Positions 61,801 to 64,000 of a stretch of 64,000 bases of DNA are shown here, one piece after another. A program made the position numbers and the translations under genes. Each line of letters opens with the position of its first letter. The stretch's first letter is position 1. Origin of the DNA: Chiua virens (lineage: Eukaryota > Basidiomycota > Agaricomycetes > Boletales > Boletaceae); assembly GCA_019787685.1 (NCBI GenBank), contig JAHNUO010000029.1:326494-390493 (forward strand), in the 5' to 3' direction. The notes under the pieces are model-generated. The model had not been told where the DNA came from and made no database searches. It saw nothing but the letters and a program-made list of their open reading frames with translations.

Positions 61801-61866
61801 GACATATCAAGTGGTGGTTGTTTGAGTTTTTGCAGCTATGCTAGGCCCTACCTGGGACTATCGTAA
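61801..61866 (+). mobile_element. 3' tip of the 32206-type LTR
   Basis: ATATCAAGTGGTGGTTGTTT...GCTATGCTAGGCCCTACCTGGGACTATCGTAAT matches the last 100 bp of the LTR at 32206-32924, with about 30 bp missing in the middle. The rest of the LTR is absent. Confidence 0.75.
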
Positions 61867-61869
61867 TAG

Positions 61870-63537
61870 TTCCGGTCCAGAAGGCTTCAGAAGGAAAAAG
61901 AGACATGGCAAATGCTCTAACTATAGCAAGAACCCCCAGCAACATTGCCACAAAGCCAACATTGTAGCTGAAGAGGTTCTCTCATTTGCTTTCATCAATC
62001 TTGATCAAGAACCTGTCATCATTGATCCTGCCTCATCTACTTTCACCTCTCTGACCATCGACCCATGTCTGCTCTCCCACAAACCAGCTTCAACTCACTA
62101 TGGTCCTCTTGCATTCCCTCACGTTCAGAATGCAATATCCCTTCTCCACTGCATTGGGGAAACACCTTCAATTCAATCTGTTCATAATGTAGACATGATA
62201 GCCAATAAGCACTCAGATTGGTCAAAAGAAATTCCCACTTCATCCAAGCATCTCTTGGAATGTGTTGAACAAGACACTTCTCTGGCTGTCATTGATGATG
62301 AAGATGACTGGCTTGGATGCTACTATGATTGTGGATCCACTCCTGAGTACATCTCTCGTTCCAGACAATCCTACTCTGACACTAATGCATACCTTGTGTT
62401 GCAGTGAAGTTATTTATTAGTGTCTAATATAGTAGATAATCTGAGAATATCATCTGCTACCCAGCCTCTCACTATGTGTGATGACTGTAATAAGTACATG
62501 GGCAAGGGAAAGCAAAGAGAGACAACTCATGAAGAAGATATCCCTGACATGTGGTTACTTGACTCTGGAGCATTATCACACTTTCAAATATTGATGACTT
62601 CGTTGAGTATAAGCTATACACCATACCACACTATATGCAAACTGCAAATGGAAAACCTCCTGTATTAGGTTCAGGAACTGTCATCATTGAGTATGAGAGC
62701 AAACCTGTGCATTTATCACTAGTCATTTACATATATGCCTGCTTGTAAAATCAAGTTAATTTCTATGGGCACTCTCCTCAAAGACCATACACTATCTGTG
62801 CACACATGTCCTGGACACATAGACTTTCACCATTCAAAGCAGAAGCACATTGTGTTGTCATTTCATTCACATGGTACAGACACAATGTACTGGTTGCATG
62901 CTAAGAGCATCAAACCTACTTCCAAAACACCTCCAAGTTGCTCCCAAACACATCTGATTGCTTCCAAGACTGTTCCAAAGCAGTTCAGAGCAGTTTTACA
63001 CCTACCTTGATCACTACTGACACTTCCAACCCAGAAGCACTTCAAAGCACTTTTCTCAATCAAAGTCATTGTAGAAAACCTCATTCCAGTTTGGAACACT
63101 CAGAACCACTCAGAACCACCCATACACACTTAAAATCAACTCGGAAGGCCAGTTCCAGTCCAGAATGACACTTGGAACACTTGGAATGACTTAAAAGGAG
63201 TGAAACATGCCCTGAAACACTAAAAAGTATTAAAACTCATTCAATGTCACTCGATACTATTGATTTTGAGTTGATAGATTGTCGTCTTGGCCATCCTTCG
63301 TGTGATGTGCTCAAAGCTGCACACAAACACACCAAAGACTTTCCAGAAGTAGACATTCTGTTGAAAGCATCCATCTGTCCTGGATGTGAACTTGGAAAAC
63401 AACCAAACCAATCATTCCCTCATACTGAGAAGAGAGCCTCTGCTTCCTTTGAGTTAATACACTCAGATCTCAAGTATTTTGAGGTTGAATCATATCATAA
63501 GCATAAATATGTGATCGTGTTTTATAATGACTATATA
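61870..63537 (+). pseudogene. Ty1/copia pol fragment (protease, pre-integrase)
   Basis: Begins with a Gag-end-like segment (FRRKKRHGKCSNYSKNPQQH, 61880) and an acidic linker to a stop at 62405. The protease then reads DMWLLDSGALSHF (62550), the copia DSG motif, followed in shifted frames by MQTANGKPPVLGSGTVIIEY and IKLISMGTLLKDHTLSVHTC. A diverged stretch at 62900-63230 (repeated TTCCAAA/CACTTGGAA words) precedes the GAG-pre-integrase domain LIDCRLGHPSCDVLKAAHKH (63275) with CPGCELGKQPNQSFP and the integrase start ELIHSDLKYFEVESYHKHKY. It is cut by a MITE at 63538. No integrase core or reverse transcriptase is present, so only the 5' half of a copia pol is left before the telomere. Confidence 0.85.
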
Positions 63538-63539
63538 TA

Positions 63540-63752
63540 CAGTGAGCAACAAAACTGATGCAATGTTTGTAGCATTTTGATTGAAGCATGAATATTGAGA
63601 GCCCTGTTGATGCTAGACCCTCTAACCTAGGTACCATTGGAAAGCCCAGATCAAGGGCTTTCTAATGGTATATGGGTTTATTATGTAATGCTTACTATAT
63701 CAGGGAATATTTCGAAATTGATGTGAGGTACTCATTGCATCAGTTTTGTTGC
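63540..63752. mobile_element. Mariner-like MITE, about 213 bp
   Basis: Left end CAGTGAGCAACAAAACTGAT then GCAATG after TA at 63538-63539; right end CATTGCATCAGTTTTGTTGC followed by TA. The inverted repeats match over 20 bp, but the right end lacks the last CAGTGA, so that end is shortened. A 12-bp inner repeat (AAGCCC..GGGCTT around 63640-63660) forms a second hairpin. Confidence 0.85.
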
Positions 63753-63848
63753 TAATACTCTAAAGTATTCAAAATGCATATTGCAAGTGGTTATTACATA
63801 AGCAATGGATCATGTGACATGCAATAAGTTCAACATGATACAAACAAA

Positions 63849-64000
63849 GGTTAGGGTTAGGTTAGGTTAGGTTAGGTAGGTTAGGTTAGGTTAGGTAGTA
63901 GGTTAGGTTAGGTTTAGGTTAGGTTAGGTTAGGGTTAGTGTTAGGGTTAGGTTAGGTTAGGTTAGGTTAGTTAGGTTAGGTTAGGTTAGGTTAGGTTAGG
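63849..64000 (+). repeat. Telomere-like tract, mostly TTAGG
   Basis: About 28 G-rich units running to the window edge. Most are the pentamer TTAGG; three or four are TTAGGG, with a few broken units (TAGG, TTTAGG, GTGTTAGGG). The G-rich strand is 5' to 3' toward the right edge, the orientation of a right chromosome end. Confidence 0.9.

Overview
The window is the end of a fungal chromosome, most likely from a basidiomycete of the Agaricomycotina type. The left 13 kb carries ordinary intron-rich genes with many 50-60 nt GT-AG introns. The rest is a subtelomeric landscape built almost entirely of transposable elements. The last 150 bases are a G-rich telomere-like tract, mostly TTAGG with a few TTAGGG, running toward the right edge, so that edge is close to a physical chromosome end.

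Left arm (1-13,050): the 3' part of a single-pass membrane protein; a PRMT3-type protein arginine methyltransferase (minus); a CCDC25/Jlp2-type NFACT-R protein (minus); a divergently transcribed RBM25-type splicing factor with RRM and PWI domains (plus); a secreted GH37 trehalase (plus) that appears to carry reading-frame lesions; and an HNH-endonuclease-domain protein (minus). None of these form an operon. They are independent eukaryotic genes.

Transition (13,050-17,480): a gene-free, AT-richer stretch, then a 2.4 kb minisatellite of 7/8-bp AGAGGTC and AGAGGGTC units with a higher-order structure, then remains of a long terminal repeat (LTR).

Transposon nest (17,480-63,850): a PIF/Harbinger DNA transposon with both its SANT/Myb-like gene and its DDE transposase; a decayed chromovirus (Ty3/gypsy with chromodomain) broken by a reversed LTR; its 3' LTR, which is split by a 2.7 kb non-autonomous copia-like element with AATAT target duplication; a second gypsy gag-protease relic itself hit by two LTRs; a third gypsy gag-protease relic behind its own 719-bp LTR; at least eight further LTRs in several families, many solo with exact 5-bp target duplications; two decayed copies of an unrecognised gene family; a hAT-type MITE with an exact 8-bp duplication; a Helitron (Rep + PIF1-like helicase) split by a solo LTR and by a Tc1/mariner-type MITE; and a Ty1/copia pol fragment cut by a second mariner-like MITE just before the telomere.

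The insertions can be ordered relative to one another by nesting, and several of them (duplications intact, host frame resumes cleanly) look recent. I did not find a convincing new cellular system. The most unusual items are the pentameric telomere-like tract, the gag-like non-autonomous copia element with a repetitive acidic ORF, and the minisatellite whose unit also occurs as a short expansion inside one LTR.
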